NCBI RefSeq assembly: GCF_003206645.1
Contig: NZ_PZJP01000001.1
Location: 117,831 to 181,830 of the forward strand
Length of the DNA stretch: 64,000 nt
Direction: 5' to 3'
Source of the DNA: Salinicola aestuarinus
GTDB lineage: Bacteria; Pseudomonadota; Gammaproteobacteria; Pseudomonadales; Halomonadaceae
Below, in pieces: positions 27,004-36,767 of the stretch. The notes beneath the pieces are model-generated. The model saw only the letters and a list, made by a program, of their open reading frames with translations. It was not told the DNA's origin and did no database searches. Position 1 is the stretch's first letter. Each line of letters begins with the position of its first letter. The translations under genes and the position numbers were made by a program.

Positions 27004-28641
27004 TCACACCGCCTCGGCGGTCGCGGGCGCCGCCTCGTCGTGGTTCTGCCGGCCGGGGATCGCCTCCAGCAGCTCTCGGGTATAGGCGTGCTGCGGCGAC
27101 AGGAATATCTGCCGCGCATTGCCGTGCTCCACGATGCGCCCCTTCTGCATCACGATGAGGCGATCGCAGATCTGGGCCGCCACGCGCAGATCGTGGGTGA
27201 TGAACAGCAGCGACAGCTCGAACTCCCGCTTGAGCCGATCGAGCAGCGCCAGTACCTGCGCCTGGATCGACACGTCCAGCGCCGAAACCGCCTCGTCAGC
27301 GACGATCAGCTGCGGGTCCAGCGCCAGCGCTCGGGCGATGCCGATACGCTGACGCTGCCCACCGGAGAATTCATGCGGGAAGCGCTCGGCGGCGCTGGCA
27401 TCGAGTCCGACCGTGTCCAGCAGCTCACGGGCCTGCGCCATCGCCTTGGCCTTTGGCACGCCGTTGGCGATCGGGCCCTGGGCGATCGCCATCCCCACCT
27501 TGATACGCGGGTTGAGCGAGGCGTAGGGGTCCTGAAAGACCATCTGAATGCGCTGGCGATGCTCACGCAGCTCATTGCCGGTGAGCGCGCGCAGATCGAC
27601 ATCGTTCAGGCGGATCTCGCCGCGATCCGGCGTATTCAGCCCGACGATGCAGCGTCCGAGCGTCGACTTGCCGGAGCCCGACTCCCCCACGATGCCCAGC
27701 GTCTCGCCGCGGCCGAGCGCGAACTCGATGCCATCCAGTGCCACCACCTCGCGCTTGGGCTGGAACCAGCCGCCGCTGGAGCGATAGACCTTGTCGAGCT
27801 GTGTCACCGAGAGCAGCGGCTTGATGTCGCCGGCGGCTCGCGCCGGGGGCACCGCGTCCCCGGGAATCGCCTCGATCAGCGCCCGGGTGTAGTCATGCTG
27901 CGGCTGCTCGAGCACCTCTCGGGCCTGCCCCATCTCGACGATCTTGCCCATGCGCATGACGCAGACGCGATCGGCGATCTCGGCGACCACGCCGAAGTCA
28001 TGGGTGATGAACATCACCGCCATGCCGCGACGGGTCTGCAGATCCTTCACCAGATGAAGAATCTGCGCCTGGGTGGTGACATCCAGCGCGGTGGTCGGCT
28101 CGTCGGCGATCAGCAGCTCCGGCTCGAGCGCCAGCGCCATGGCGATCATCACCCGCTGACGCTGGCCGCCGGAGAGCTCGAACGGATAGGCGCGCAGCGC
28201 CGACTGAGGGTCCGGCAGGCGCACCTCCTCGAGCAGTTCCAGTGCGCGCTCACGACGTGCCTTCGGCGTCAGCAGACCGTGGGCCTCGAACACCTCGGCG
28301 ATCTGCTCGCCGACACGCATCAGCGGGTTGAGCGCCGTCATCGGCTCCTGAAAGATCATGCCGATACGTCGCCCGCGCAGCTCGCGGTGCTCGATCTCCG
28401 AAAGCGTCAGCACGTCCTGACCGTGAAACAGCGCGCGCCCCTGGGCCACGTCGACGCCCTGCGGCAGCAGTCCCATGACGGCGTTGGCGGTCATCGACTT
28501 GCCGGAGCCGGACTCGCCGACCACGCACAGAATCTCACCGGGATTGAGGGTGTAGCTGACGTTGTCGACCGCATAGAGGCGATCGGCACCCTGCGGCAGT
28601 GACAGCGCCAGGCGCTCGATACGTAGCAGTGGCTCACTCAT
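27004..28641 (-). CDS. Opp/Dpp ABC transporter, fused double ATPase
   Basis: A 545-residue fusion of two Opp/Dpp-type ATPases (DppD-like then DppF-like). Each half has Walker A (GESGSGKS, first at residues 42-49), an ABC signature (SGGQRQR) and Walker B ending in DEPTTALD in the first half and DEAVSALD in the second. Each half also ends with the Opp-family C-terminal extension ([13 protein letters not shown] and [13 protein letters not shown]). AGGAG precedes ATG 28641. It follows the second permease by 18 bases. It powers uptake of a peptide or other small molecule with the two permeases and binding protein upstream. Confidence 0.93.
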   Translation of the reverse strand: MSEPLLRIERLALSLPQGADRLYAVDNVSYTLNPGEILCVVGESGSGKSMTANAVMGLLPQGVDVAQGRALFHGQDVLTLSEIEHRELRGRRIGMIFQEPMTALNPLMRVGEQIAEVFEAHGLLTPKARRERALELLEEVRLPDPQSALRAYPFELSGGQRQRVMIAMALALEPELLIADEPTTALDVTTQAQILHLVKDLQTRRGMAVMFITHDFGVVAEIADRVCVMRMGKIVEMGQAREVLEQPQHDYTRALIEAIPGDAVPPARAAGDIKPLLSVTQLDKVYRSSGGWFQPKREVVALDGIEFALGRGETLGIVGESGSGKSTLGRCIVGLNTPDRGEIRLNDVDLRALTGNELREHRQRIQMVFQDPYASLNPRIKVGMAIAQGPIANGVPKAKAMAQARELLDTVGLDASAAERFPHEFSGGQRQRIGIARALALDPQLIVADEAVSALDVSIQAQVLALLDRLKREFELSLLFITHDLRVAAQICDRLIVMQKGRIVEHGNARQIFLSPQHAYTRELLEAIPGRQNHDEAAPATAEAV

Positions 28642-28659
28642 GATCGATCTCCTGTCGGT

Positions 28660-29493
28660 TCAGCGGGCACGGGCGAGCTGAGGATTGAGCGCATCGTCGA
28701 GCCCTTCACCGACCAGATTGAGGGCCAGCACGGTGAGCAGGATTGCCACCCCTGGAATCACGGAGAGCCACCAGGCCTGACGCATGACCGTGCGAGCCGC
28801 GCCGATCATGTAGCCCCAGGACATGGTGTCCGGGTCGCCCAGGCCGAGAAACGACAGCGACGACTCCAGCAGGATCGCGGTGGCCACCATCAACGAGGCG
28901 AGCACGATCACCGGCGACAGCGTGTTGGGCAGAATCTGCTTGATGATGATGTCGCGGTGAGTCTGGCCGACGAGCCTCGCGGCCTCGACGTACTCGCGGT
29001 GCTTGATCGACAGAAACTCCCCCCGAACCAGCCGGGCCACCGGTGGCCAGCTGACGATGGCGATCGCCAGCACGATCGATACCGTGCTCGGCTCCATGAT
29101 CGCCACCAGCACGATCGCCAGGGCGAAGTTGGGGATGGTCTGGAAGAACTCGGTGAAGCGCATCAGGGCGTCGTCGATCTTGCCGCCGAAATAGCCGGCC
29201 AGCGCCCCCAGCGGCACGCCAATGGAGAGTGCGACGACGGTCGAGATCAAGCCGATCAGCAGTGACACCCAGGCACCGTGGGCGAGCCCGGCGGCGACAT
29301 CGCGACCCATGGTGTCGGTTCCCAGCGGGAAACCTGCGACCTCGCCGGGGGCGAGAAACGGCCGCTGCACCATGCGCCATGGCGAGTCGGGATAGAGGAA
29401 CGGCGCCAGCAGGGCGAGCAGGACCACCAGCGCGAGAATGATCAAGCCGATCAGCGCGCCGCGGTTCTGAGCGAAACGTTTGAAGAAATTCAT
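28660..29493 (-). CDS. Opp/Dpp ABC transporter permease (DppC type)
   Basis: A 277-residue inner membrane permease with about six helices. The N-terminal family mark is FKRFAQNRGALIGLIILALVV, the periplasmic segment FPLGTDTMGRDV is typical of DppC proteins, and the EAA loop is EAARLVGQTHRDIIIKQILPN. AAAGGAGG precedes ATG 29493. It lies 10 bases after the DppB-type permease gene and 18 bases before the ATPase gene. Confidence 0.93.
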   Translation of the reverse strand: MNFFKRFAQNRGALIGLIILALVVLLALLAPFLYPDSPWRMVQRPFLAPGEVAGFPLGTDTMGRDVAAGLAHGAWVSLLIGLISTVVALSIGVPLGALAGYFGGKIDDALMRFTEFFQTIPNFALAIVLVAIMEPSTVSIVLAIAIVSWPPVARLVRGEFLSIKHREYVEAARLVGQTHRDIIIKQILPNTLSPVIVLASLMVATAILLESSLSFLGLGDPDTMSWGYMIGAARTVMRQAWWLSVIPGVAILLTVLALNLVGEGLDDALNPQLARAR

Positions 29494-29503
29494 GCAGCCT
29501 CCT

Positions 29504-30484
29504 TTACGCCGCGCTCTGCTTGATGCGCGGGTCGGCGAGTCGGTAGATCACATCGGTCAGCATGTTGAACAGAATCACCAGCAGCGCGCAGAAGAAGAAG
29601 ATGCCGAGCAGCAGGTTGTAGTCGCGCTGCATCAGCGCCTCGTACATCAGTCGGCCGATGCCGGGCCAGGCGAAGACCGTCTCGGTGAGCACGGCGCCGC
29701 CGACCATCTGCCCCGCCTGCAGTCCGGCCAGCGTGATGATTGGCAGCAGCGCATTGCGCAGGATGTGCCGCCGCTGGATCACCCCGGGGGCCAGCCCCTT
29801 GGCCCGCGCCGTCTTGACGAAATCCTGCTGCGACACGCTGAGCATCGAGGTCCGCGTCATGCGCGTGTAGACCGCCATGAAGAAGAGCCCCAGCGTCACC
29901 GCCGGCAGAATCAGGTGCAGTGCCACGTCACCGGCATGGGCCAGACCGGTATAGCCGGCGCCGACGGTGGCGTAGCCATAGGCCGGCAGCCAGTCGAGCA
30001 CCACCGAGAAGACCAGTACCGCCATCATCGCGACCCAATAGAGCGGGGTGGCATAGAACAGCAGCGACAGCCCCATGATGAGTGAACCGGAGGGCCGCTT
30101 GACCCGCATTGCGGCGAGCGTGCCGGCGAGGATGCCGAGCGACAGCGAGATGAAGAAGGCCGCGCCGGTCAGCATCAGCGTTGCCGGCAGACGCTCCAGA
30201 ATCAGGTCGAGCACCGGCATCTGCTGGCGGTAGGAGTAGCCGAAGTCCAGCGTCAGCACCCCGCCCATGTAGCGCCAGAGCTGCACCGGCAGGGGCTGGT
30301 CGAGGCCAAAGCGCTCTCGCAGATCCTCGAGGAACTGCTCGTCGGTCGCACCGGCTTCGCCGGCCATGACGGCCGCGGGGTCGCCGGGTGCGGCGTGTAT
30401 CAGGAAGAAGTTGAAGACCAGGATCGCCAGCAGCACGATGACCGCCTTGCCGACGCGACCCAGTATCAGGGAGAGATAGGGCAT
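29504..30484 (-). CDS. Opp/Dpp ABC transporter permease (DppB type)
   Basis: A 326-residue permease with about six helices. The N-terminal family features are the AILVFNFFLIHAAPGDPA segment and YRQQMPVLDLILERLPATL. The EAA loop reads KTARAKGLAPGVIQRRHILRN. GAGGA precedes ATG 30484. It pairs with the DppC-type permease 10 bases downstream. It is 74 bases after the binding-protein gene. Confidence 0.93.
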   Translation of the reverse strand: MPYLSLILGRVGKAVIVLLAILVFNFFLIHAAPGDPAAVMAGEAGATDEQFLEDLRERFGLDQPLPVQLWRYMGGVLTLDFGYSYRQQMPVLDLILERLPATLMLTGAAFFISLSLGILAGTLAAMRVKRPSGSLIMGLSLLFYATPLYWVAMMAVLVFSVVLDWLPAYGYATVGAGYTGLAHAGDVALHLILPAVTLGLFFMAVYTRMTRTSMLSVSQQDFVKTARAKGLAPGVIQRRHILRNALLPIITLAGLQAGQMVGGAVLTETVFAWPGIGRLMYEALMQRDYNLLLGIFFFCALLVILFNMLTDVIYRLADPRIKQSAA

Positions 30485-30558
30485 GATTCCGTCCTCGCCG
30501 AGGGGACCGCCGGCCGAACCTGGCCGCCGGTCATTCCCGTTTTGCCGTCAAGCGTCGC

Positions 30559-32142
30559 TTAGTGTTCGATCCAGGCGTTCTTGAAGCCGTCGTTGAGACC
30601 GATGCTGGTCGTGATCAGGTCATGCACATTGCAGCGATAGACGGTCGGCTGGGCCAGTTCCATGATCCACGCCAGCGGCACATCCTCGTGAAGAATCTGC
30701 TGCACCTCGGCGTACATGGCCTGGCGCTTGTCGACGTCGTTCTCGACGGCGGCGTCGGCGAACAGCTGATCCACCTTCGGGTTCTCGTAGCCTTCGACGT
30801 TGTTCCAGGGCGAGCCCTTGGCGATGTTGTCGGAGTCGTAGGTGCGCGCAATGCCGAGTGACGGGTCGCCGTACTGGAACAGATAGGTGAAGGCGATATC
30901 GTAGTCCCAGTCGCTGATCTTCTGATTCCAGCCGGCGACGTCGGAGGATTCGGTTTCGATATTGATCCCCACGTCCTCGAGATTCTGACGCACCGCCTCG
31001 CTCCAGCGGGTCCAGGTCTCGCCGTAGGGCAGCGGCAGCAGCCTCACCGGTTCGCCGTCGTAGCCCATCTCGTCGAGCAGCGCCTCGGCGCGATCCGGGT
31101 CGTAGGGATAGGGCGTCAGGCTGTCGTCGTGCGCGGGCAATGAGGCGGTGAACGGTCCGTTCGGCACATTGCCCAGCCCGTTCCAGAGGACATTCTTGGC
31201 GAAGTCGCGATCCAGGGCGTACATCACCGCCTGCCGGAAACGCTTGTCCGCCGTAGGTCCCTCGCGGTTGTTCAACCAGAGCATCGCGAACGGATTGAAG
31301 TACTCGTTGCCCGCCTCGGTCAGGCAGCTCCCTTCCATCTCGGAGAGACGCGGTAGATCGAAATTCTCCACCGAGCCGGCCGGCATGATGTCCAGGGTGC
31401 CATTCTCGTAGGCCGCGGCGCGGGAGGCGGCATCCGGGATCACGTGCCAGTAGATCTTGTCGAGATAGGGCTTGCCGGCTTCGTAGTAGTCCGGGTTCTT
31501 GTCGAGCTCGATCACCGAACCGCGATCCCATTTGGCGAACTCGAACGGGCCGGTACCGATCGGATGGCGGTTGGCCGGATTGTTGTAATAGTCGGTCCCT
31601 TCGTAGAGGTGCTTCGGCACCATCGGCAGCGTGCCGACCTCGAAGGCCTGAATGAAGGCCGGAAACGGCGTTTCCAGCGTGAACACGACCGTCGAATCGT
31701 CCGGCGCCGTGACGCTATCGACGTGCGCAAGCACCGCCCGGGTACGCGGGTTGGTCTCACGCATGAAGTCGACGGAAAACACCACGTCTTCCGCGGAAAA
31801 CGGTTCGCCGTCGTGCCAGGTGACGTCATCGTGCAGCGTGAAGGTGTAGGTCAGGCCGTCGTCGCTGATCTTCCAGGACTCGGCCAGCTGGGGCATGGGT
31901 TCAAGGTCGGCGTCATAGCGCAGCAGCCCCTCGAAGATATTGCCGGCCACGCGCTGGGTCGGCGCGTTCTGCACCAGCGGCAGCATCAGGCCCGGGGGCT
32001 CGGGCTGAATCGCGACGTTGGCAACGCCGCCCGCCTGGGGCGTCGACTGGGCCAGTACGGGGGCGGTCAGGGTAACCAGTAAAGCGGCCACCGACAGGCG
32101 GCCGGGCACGGACGATAGCAGGGTCATGGCAGATCTCGTCAT
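30559..32142 (-). CDS. Opp/Dpp ABC transporter substrate-binding protein
   Basis: A 527-residue periplasmic protein of family SBP_bac_5. A Sec signal (LSVAALLVTLTAPVLA) ends near residue 32. LLRYDADLEPMPQLAESWKISDDGLTYTF and DDVTWHDGEPFSAEDVVFS are family signatures, with FKNAWIEH at the end. Two ATG starts (32142 and 32127) are possible and neither has a strong ribosome-binding site. The ligand may be a di- or oligopeptide or another amine. It is preceded by an aldolase gene on the same strand (126-bp gap with a 7-bp GC hairpin). Confidence 0.92.
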   Translation of the reverse strand: MTRSAMTLLSSVPGRLSVAALLVTLTAPVLAQSTPQAGGVANVAIQPEPPGLMLPLVQNAPTQRVAGNIFEGLLRYDADLEPMPQLAESWKISDDGLTYTFTLHDDVTWHDGEPFSAEDVVFSVDFMRETNPRTRAVLAHVDSVTAPDDSTVVFTLETPFPAFIQAFEVGTLPMVPKHLYEGTDYYNNPANRHPIGTGPFEFAKWDRGSVIELDKNPDYYEAGKPYLDKIYWHVIPDAASRAAAYENGTLDIMPAGSVENFDLPRLSEMEGSCLTEAGNEYFNPFAMLWLNNREGPTADKRFRQAVMYALDRDFAKNVLWNGLGNVPNGPFTASLPAHDDSLTPYPYDPDRAEALLDEMGYDGEPVRLLPLPYGETWTRWSEAVRQNLEDVGINIETESSDVAGWNQKISDWDYDIAFTYLFQYGDPSLGIARTYDSDNIAKGSPWNNVEGYENPKVDQLFADAAVENDVDKRQAMYAEVQQILHEDVPLAWIMELAQPTVYRCNVHDLITTSIGLNDGFKNAWIEH

Positions 32143-32268
32143 TATTGGATTTGTCGAATCTTCTACCGCTGTGGCGGTGGCGCGGTCCCGCCACCTTGTC
32201 TTGCTGTCTTCTCGATACACCGGCTTTGTTGTCTTGTTATGGCGATGTACCGGGCGAAGACGCGGGCA

Positions 32269-33039
32269 TCAGCCCTCGAAGTCAGGCTGAATCCGTTTCA
32301 ATAGACGCAGATAGGCCTCCCACTCGGTGTCGCGCTGGCCCGTGTCGTGATCCGCGTCCCACTTCTCGTACTGCTGCGCGGTATATTCGGCCAGCGCGGG
32401 GTCAGGATGGCGAATCTTCATACCGCTCGCCATCACTGCCAGCTGCGCCTGGCAGCTTCGCTCCAGGTTGTGCATGCGCTTGAACGCTTCGCCGACCGTG
32501 CGCCCACAGACCAGCATGCCGTGATTGCGCAGCACCATGACCGACTTGTCGCCGAGGTCCGCAACCAGCCGCTCACGCTCATCCAGATCCAGCGCGATCC
32601 CTTCATAGTCGTGATAGGCCGTGCGGCCATGGAACTCCATCGCCCACTGGTTGAGCGGCAGTAACCCCTCTTCCAGGCAGGAGATGGCGACCCCGGCCAC
32701 GGAGTGCGTGTGCAGTACGCAGTGCACGTCGGGGCGGGCAGCGTGGATCGCGCTGTGAATGGTAAAGCCCGCCTTGTTGATGCCGGCGCCCTCCGGATCG
32801 TCGACCACCTTGCCGTCGAGATCGACGGTGACCAGATTACCGGCAGTGACCTCCTCGAAGCGGTAGCCGTAGGGGTTGATCAGGAAATCTTCCCTGTCCG
32901 CCTCGGCGCGCGCCGAAATATGCGTATAGATGCTGTCGTCCAGGCCGAAGTGGGCAATCAGCCGGTAGGCCGCTGCCAGATCGCGTCGCGCCTCGGTCAC
33001 CGCCGAAGGCTTCGCGGTATCGGTCGCCATGTCCATCAT
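32269..33039 (-). CDS. Class II aldolase/adducin-family protein
   Basis: A 256-residue protein of the FucA/AraD-like class II aldolase family, which breaks or isomerises hydroxy-carbonyl compounds with a divalent metal. The metal ligand segment VLHTHSVAG supplies two histidines, with FHGRTAYHDYEG and MVLRNHGMLVCG supplying others. AGGAG lies close to two adjacent Met codons (33039 and 33036). It heads the minus-strand run toward the Opp transporter. Its product could be an aldehyde or keto acid that the GhrA-like enzyme downstream then reduces; this is inference. Confidence 0.85.
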   Translation of the reverse strand: MMDMATDTAKPSAVTEARRDLAAAYRLIAHFGLDDSIYTHISARAEADREDFLINPYGYRFEEVTAGNLVTVDLDGKVVDDPEGAGINKAGFTIHSAIHAARPDVHCVLHTHSVAGVAISCLEEGLLPLNQWAMEFHGRTAYHDYEGIALDLDERERLVADLGDKSVMVLRNHGMLVCGRTVGEAFKRMHNLERSCQAQLAVMASGMKIRHPDPALAEYTAQQYEKWDADHDTGQRDTEWEAYLRLLKRIQPDFEG

Positions 33040-33128
33040 CGCTCTCCTGTCGTGAGTCGGCGCAGATGCCGCCGACACGGGGTCTCGTCACTGCCTCTTT
33101 CAGCTAACCTAGCAGGTGCCGATACAAA

Positions 33129-33145
33129 CTGTCGACACTCGACAG
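33129..33145. promoter_or_regulatory. Palindromic operator between aldolase and GntR genes
   Basis: A perfect 7-bp inverted repeat (CTGTCGA, three-base spacer, TCGACAG) lies in the 213-bp divergent region, 90 bp from the aldolase start and 108 bp from the regulator start. Its length and symmetry suit the FadR-type GntR protein encoded next door. Confidence 0.55.
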
Positions 33146-33252
33146 TCGACCATTAGCCGGATTTGCGCGATGATCGCGGCGAGACGATGATGCCCCGCCG
33201 TGCCCGTCGCCACGCCGCCGCGACCGCCAGCCTCAATCAGGACAGGGACGCC

Positions 33253-33954
33253 ATGACCACGAGCCCCCGCGGATTTGCCACCATTCAGCAGCGCGATCTC
33301 GTCAATCAGATCGCCGACATGCTGACCGAAGCCCTGCTGAAGGGTGATTTCGCCCCCGGCGCCCACATGGCCGAGGCGCAGCTTGCCCGCGACTTCGGGG
33401 TGAGCCGGGCACCCGTCCGCGAGGCAGCCCGCCTGCTCGAGAGTCGCGGCATGCTGGTGTCGCAGCCGCGCCGTGGCTTCTTCGTTCGCACCTTTACCGC
33501 CCAGGAACTCGACGACGTCTACGAGCTGCGCCTGTGTCTGGAGCGCCATGCCGCGGGCCAGCTCGCCGGTCGGCTCACGACGGAGATGGAGAACGGGCTA
33601 CAGGCCCAGCTCGAGCGGATGCGCCAGGTGGCGAGAGAGGGTACCGCCCTCCAGCAGATCGAGGAGGATGTCGCCTTTCACCGCAGGCTTTGCCAGTTCA
33701 GCGGCAATCAGCGGCTGCTCAAGGTCTACGACGAGCTGTGTCACGAGATGCGCTTCTCGATCCTGCTGGTCGGCCAGCTCTACGACGACCCGCTGAAGGT
33801 GGCCGATACCCACGAGCCGATCATCGACGCGCTTCGCAGCCGCGACCCGCGCGCCTGTGAAGCGGCGCTCGACTACCATATCGGTGTCGCTCAGCAGCGC
33901 GTGGTCGCGATGTTCCGGGCGCGTGAGAGAGACGCGTCGACGCCGCCGGACTAG
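33253..33954 (+). CDS. GntR-family transcriptional regulator, FCD subfamily
   Basis: A 233-residue regulator divergent from the aldolase gene. The winged helix has AEAQLARDFGVSRAPVREAARLLESRGML, and FFVRTFTAQELDDVYELRLCLERHAAG leads into the FCD domain, with metal-type histidines such as FHRRLCQFSGN and THEPIIDALRSRD. ATG 33253 has AGGGACG upstream; the longer upstream frame is not needed. It probably controls the aldolase-Opp-GhrA-HDAC run and itself, via the palindrome at 33129. Confidence 0.88.
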   Translation: MTTSPRGFATIQQRDLVNQIADMLTEALLKGDFAPGAHMAEAQLARDFGVSRAPVREAARLLESRGMLVSQPRRGFFVRTFTAQELDDVYELRLCLERHAAGQLAGRLTTEMENGLQAQLERMRQVAREGTALQQIEEDVAFHRRLCQFSGNQRLLKVYDELCHEMRFSILLVGQLYDDPLKVADTHEPIIDALRSRDPRACEAALDYHIGVAQQRVVAMFRARERDASTPPD

Positions 33955-34037
33955 TCGATCAGCTCGCCGTCGGATGAGGGACAGCGGCGTCGCCTCTCGG
34001 CTAGGATAAAGAGATCTTCGCTACTGGCTCCGAGATC

Positions 34038-34649
34038 ATGCCAACGCCCCCGCTCGCCGCGCTGACCCACTGGGTCTTCGACATGGATGGCACGCTGACC
34101 GTCAGCGTGCACGACTTCCCCGCCATTCGACGGGAACTCGGCATCCCCAACGACACCGACATCCTGCACCATCTGGAGACGCTGCCCCTCGCCGAGCGCC
34201 GGGCGAAGCACGCCTGGCTGCTCGAGCACGAGCGCGAGCTGGCGATGCGCTCTACCGCCGCGAACGGGGCGGTCGCGCTGATTCGCGAGCTCTGTCATCG
34301 CGGCTATCGTCTCGGCATTCTGACCCGCAACGCCAAGGAGCTGGCGCATATCACGCTGGCAGCGATCGGGCTCGACGACTGTTTCGCCCCCGCGTATGTC
34401 CTCGGCCGAGACGAGGCCGAGCCCAAGCCGGCCCCCGGCGGTCTCGAACATTTCGTCGCTCGCTGGACGGTCGCTCCTGGCCGCGTCGTCATGGTCGGCG
34501 ACAGCCACCTGGACATGGCCTGCGGTCGTGCTGCCGGCACCCAAACGCTGCTGGTCAACGACACCTCGCCCCGCGCCCTGGCGCAGGCCGATCACCTCTT
34601 CGACGACTGTCGCGCGCTGCTCGACCACTTGCAGCCCGACAGCGCCTGA
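34038..34649 (+). CDS. HAD-family hydrolase (subfamily IA phosphatase)
   Basis: A 203-residue HAD phosphatase. Motif I is FDMDGTLT at residues 14-21, motif II is ILTRNAK, motif III is the lysine in EPKPAP and motif IV is MVGDSHLDM. It likely hydrolyses a small phosphate ester such as phosphoglycolate. The sequence suggests the NagD/phosphoglycolate-like IA family. It stands alone between the GntR gene and the metal transporter operon. No substrate can be assigned. Confidence 0.85.
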   Translation: MPTPPLAALTHWVFDMDGTLTVSVHDFPAIRRELGIPNDTDILHHLETLPLAERRAKHAWLLEHERELAMRSTAANGAVALIRELCHRGYRLGILTRNAKELAHITLAAIGLDDCFAPAYVLGRDEAEPKPAPGGLEHFVARWTVAPGRVVMVGDSHLDMACGRAAGTQTLLVNDTSPRALAQADHLFDDCRALLDHLQPDSA

Positions 34650-34713
34650 TGGGTGCTGCCGCGCGGTGGAATCAGCGGGCGGCCACGTTCGCCGTTGGCT
34701 GGGCGGCGGTCTC

Positions 34714-34742
34714 TTCACACCCGGATAAACCGGTGCTATAAA
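34714..34742 (+). promoter_or_regulatory. Sigma-70-like promoter of the metal ABC operon
   Basis: A -35 hexamer TTCACA (34714-34719) and a -10 hexamer TATAAA (34737-34742) are separated by 17 bases, upstream of the metal-binding protein gene. The region is AT-rich compared with its surroundings. Transcription should start near 34749. Confidence 0.6.
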
Positions 34743-34761
34743 GTGAAACCAGAGGAATACT

Positions 34762-34780
34762 AGTTAACCTTGGTGAAACT
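34762..34780. promoter_or_regulatory. Imperfect 19-bp dyad next to the metal ABC start codon
   Basis: AGTTAACCTTGGTGAAACT reads as an imperfect palindrome (AGTT, ACC, GGT, AACT) directly before the ATG. It lies downstream of the promoter, where a metal-sensing repressor could block transcription. It does not match the Zur consensus and is closer in form to DtxR/MntR-type sites. No free DtxR-like regulator is nearby, but the two permeases carry winged-helix-like tails. Confidence 0.4.
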
Positions 34781-35866
34781 ATGCATCGCACAGTCTTCTC
34801 TGCTCTGTTCGTGCTCGTGGCAGCGTCAGTTGCCCTGCTGAGCCCGAGTGCGCCGGCACAGACGTCTCCCGCCGGTGACGACGCCACTCGAACGTCAGTG
34901 GAACCGCTGGCCGTGGTAGCAACGGTCGGCATGGTCGGCGAGATAGCCCAGCACCTCGGCGGCGACTGTGTCGATGTCACCACGCTGATGGGCTCCGGCA
35001 TCGATCCGCATCTCTATCGCGCCAGCGCCGGCGACGTCCACACGCTGCGGGATGCGGACTTGATTCTCTACGCCGGTCACTCGCTGGAAGGGCAGCTCGG
35101 TCAGGTACTCGGTCGCTTCGGCGAGATGAAGCCGACCCTGGGGGTGGCGGAGGCGTCGATCGACCGCGAGTCACTGATCCATACCGAGGATGCCTACGGC
35201 ATCGACCCGCACCTGTGGATGGACGTCGGTCTGTGGTCGCGTCTGGTGCCCACCATCGCCGAGGCGATCAGCGAGCAGCGCCCGGCGTGCGAGACCGCGA
35301 TCCGCGCCAACGCGACCGCCTACGCTCGCGAGCTCGACGCTCTCGACGCCTGGATTCACGCCAGTATCGCCACCATCCCGGCCGAGCAGCGCATCCTGGT
35401 CACCGCTCACGACGCCTTCAACTACTACGGCCGGGCCTACGCCATCGACGTGGTGGGCATTCAGGGCATCAGCACTGAGACCGAGACGGGAATCGCCGAT
35501 ATTCGCAACATGGCGAGCGTCGTTGCCGAGCGCCAGATCCCCGCCGTCTTCGTCGAGACGACCATCAACCCGCGTACCATTCAGGCGGTGATCGACGCCG
35601 CCCAGCGACAGGGACAGCAGGTCGAGATAGGCGGCGAGCTCTACTCCGATGCCATGGGCGATACCGGCACCGCCAGCGGCACCTATATCGGCATGCTCTA
35701 CGCCAACACTCGGCGTATCGTCGCCGCCCTTGGCGGAGAAACGCCGCCGCTGCCCGCGGCGCTCGCGGACTGGGCGACTCGCTGGCATCTCGATGCGACC
35801 GCCGTCGACGACACCTCGGCCAAGCCGGTCGACACCGAGCGGGAATCGGCCACCGGCGACGCCTAG
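34781..35866 (+). CDS. Zn/Mn-family metal ABC transporter substrate-binding protein (TroA/ZnuA type)
   Basis: A 361-residue periplasmic protein. A Sec signal peptide ends near residue 27 (no lipobox). The likely ligands are His77 in IDPHLY, His144 in IDPHLW, His210 in [10 protein letters not shown] and Asp290 in LYSDAMG. Three histidines plus one aspartate point to the Zn-type TroA/ZnuA pattern rather than the Mn-type, which has Glu in the third position. The His-rich loop typical of gammaproteobacterial ZnuA is missing. It heads a four-gene operon with the ATPase and two permeases. Metal preference is inferred from the ligand pattern. Confidence 0.88.
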   Translation: MHRTVFSALFVLVAASVALLSPSAPAQTSPAGDDATRTSVEPLAVVATVGMVGEIAQHLGGDCVDVTTLMGSGIDPHLYRASAGDVHTLRDADLILYAGHSLEGQLGQVLGRFGEMKPTLGVAEASIDRESLIHTEDAYGIDPHLWMDVGLWSRLVPTIAEAISEQRPACETAIRANATAYARELDALDAWIHASIATIPAEQRILVTAHDAFNYYGRAYAIDVVGIQGISTETETGIADIRNMASVVAERQIPAVFVETTINPRTIQAVIDAAQRQGQQVEIGGELYSDAMGDTGTASGTYIGMLYANTRRIVAALGGETPPLPAALADWATRWHLDATAVDDTSAKPVDTERESATGDA

Positions 35867-35930
35867 ACAGCGCGCCGGGGCCCAGTCCCGAACCGATGGC
35901 GTCACGCCGCCAACCCTGAGGAGCCAGACG

Positions 35931-36767
35931 ATGCCGCTCGGCCTGCATGAACCCGACCTCGCCCTGCACGTCGAAGATCTGACCGTGAGCTACCAGAGCA
36001 AACCGGTGCTTTGGGACATCGACTTCGATATCCCCCCGGGGGTGATGGCGGCCATCGTCGGCCCCAACGGCGCCGGCAAGAGCACGCTGATCAAGAGCAT
36101 CCTGGGGCTCACCCCGCCGATCGCCGGCCACGTCACGCTCTTCGGCCGGCCCTATCGCGCCCAGCGCAAACGGGTGGGCTACGTGCCGCAACGCTCGAGC
36201 GTCGACTGGGACTTCCCCACCACCGCGCTCGATGTCGTAACCATGGGACTCTACGGCCAACTCGGCTGGCTGCGCCGTCCCCGCAAGGCCCATCGCCAGC
36301 GCGCTCGGGAGGCGCTAGAACAGGTCGGCATGCAGGACTACGCCAATCGCCAGATCAGCCAGCTCTCCGGCGGCCAGCAGCAGCGCGTCTTTCTTGCCCG
36401 CGCGCTGATCCAGCAGGCGGACATCTACTTTCTCGACGAGCCGATGGCCGGCGTCGATGCGCCGACAGAGCGCGCCATCGTCGACATCCTGCGCGGGCTG
36501 CGCGATGCCGGCAAGACGGTGATCGTGGTCCACCACGACCTGCAGACGGTGCGCACCTACTTCGACTGGCTGCTGATTCTCAACGTGCGGGTCATCGCTC
36601 AGGGGCCGGTCGAAGCGATCTACACCGCCGATAACCTGCGCAAGGCGTACGGCGGGCAGATCGCGCTGCTGGAGAGCACCGGCACCGCCACCCCCGTCGT
36701 CGACGCGGCGCAGGCCGACGCTAGCGAAGCGCCCCACGCCCCTGCCTCGGGACGTGAAACACCATGA
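35931..36767 (+). CDS. Metal ABC transporter ATP-binding protein
   Basis: A 278-residue ATPase of the Mn/Zn/Fe uptake group. Walker A is GPNGAGKST (residues 44-52), followed by [20 protein letters not shown], typical of ZnuC/MntB-like proteins, LSGGQQQR and the Walker B DEPMAGVD, and an H-loop in VVHHDL. The start ATG 35931 has GAGGAG upstream. It overlaps the first permease by four bases (ATGA), so both are translated together. The last 20 residues are Ala-rich and extra to the family. Confidence 0.92.
   Translation: MPLGLHEPDLALHVEDLTVSYQSKPVLWDIDFDIPPGVMAAIVGPNGAGKSTLIKSILGLTPPIAGHVTLFGRPYRAQRKRVGYVPQRSSVDWDFPTTALDVVTMGLYGQLGWLRRPRKAHRQRAREALEQVGMQDYANRQISQLSGGQQQRVFLARALIQQADIYFLDEPMAGVDAPTERAIVDILRGLRDAGKTVIVVHHDLQTVRTYFDWLLILNVRVIAQGPVEAIYTADNLRKAYGGQIALLESTGTATPVVDAAQADASEAPHAPASGRETP

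Noticed and set aside
34762..34780. Zur box upstream of the metal ABC operon
   Set aside because: The dyad does not resemble ATGTTATA-N-TATAACAT, unlike the site at folE2.
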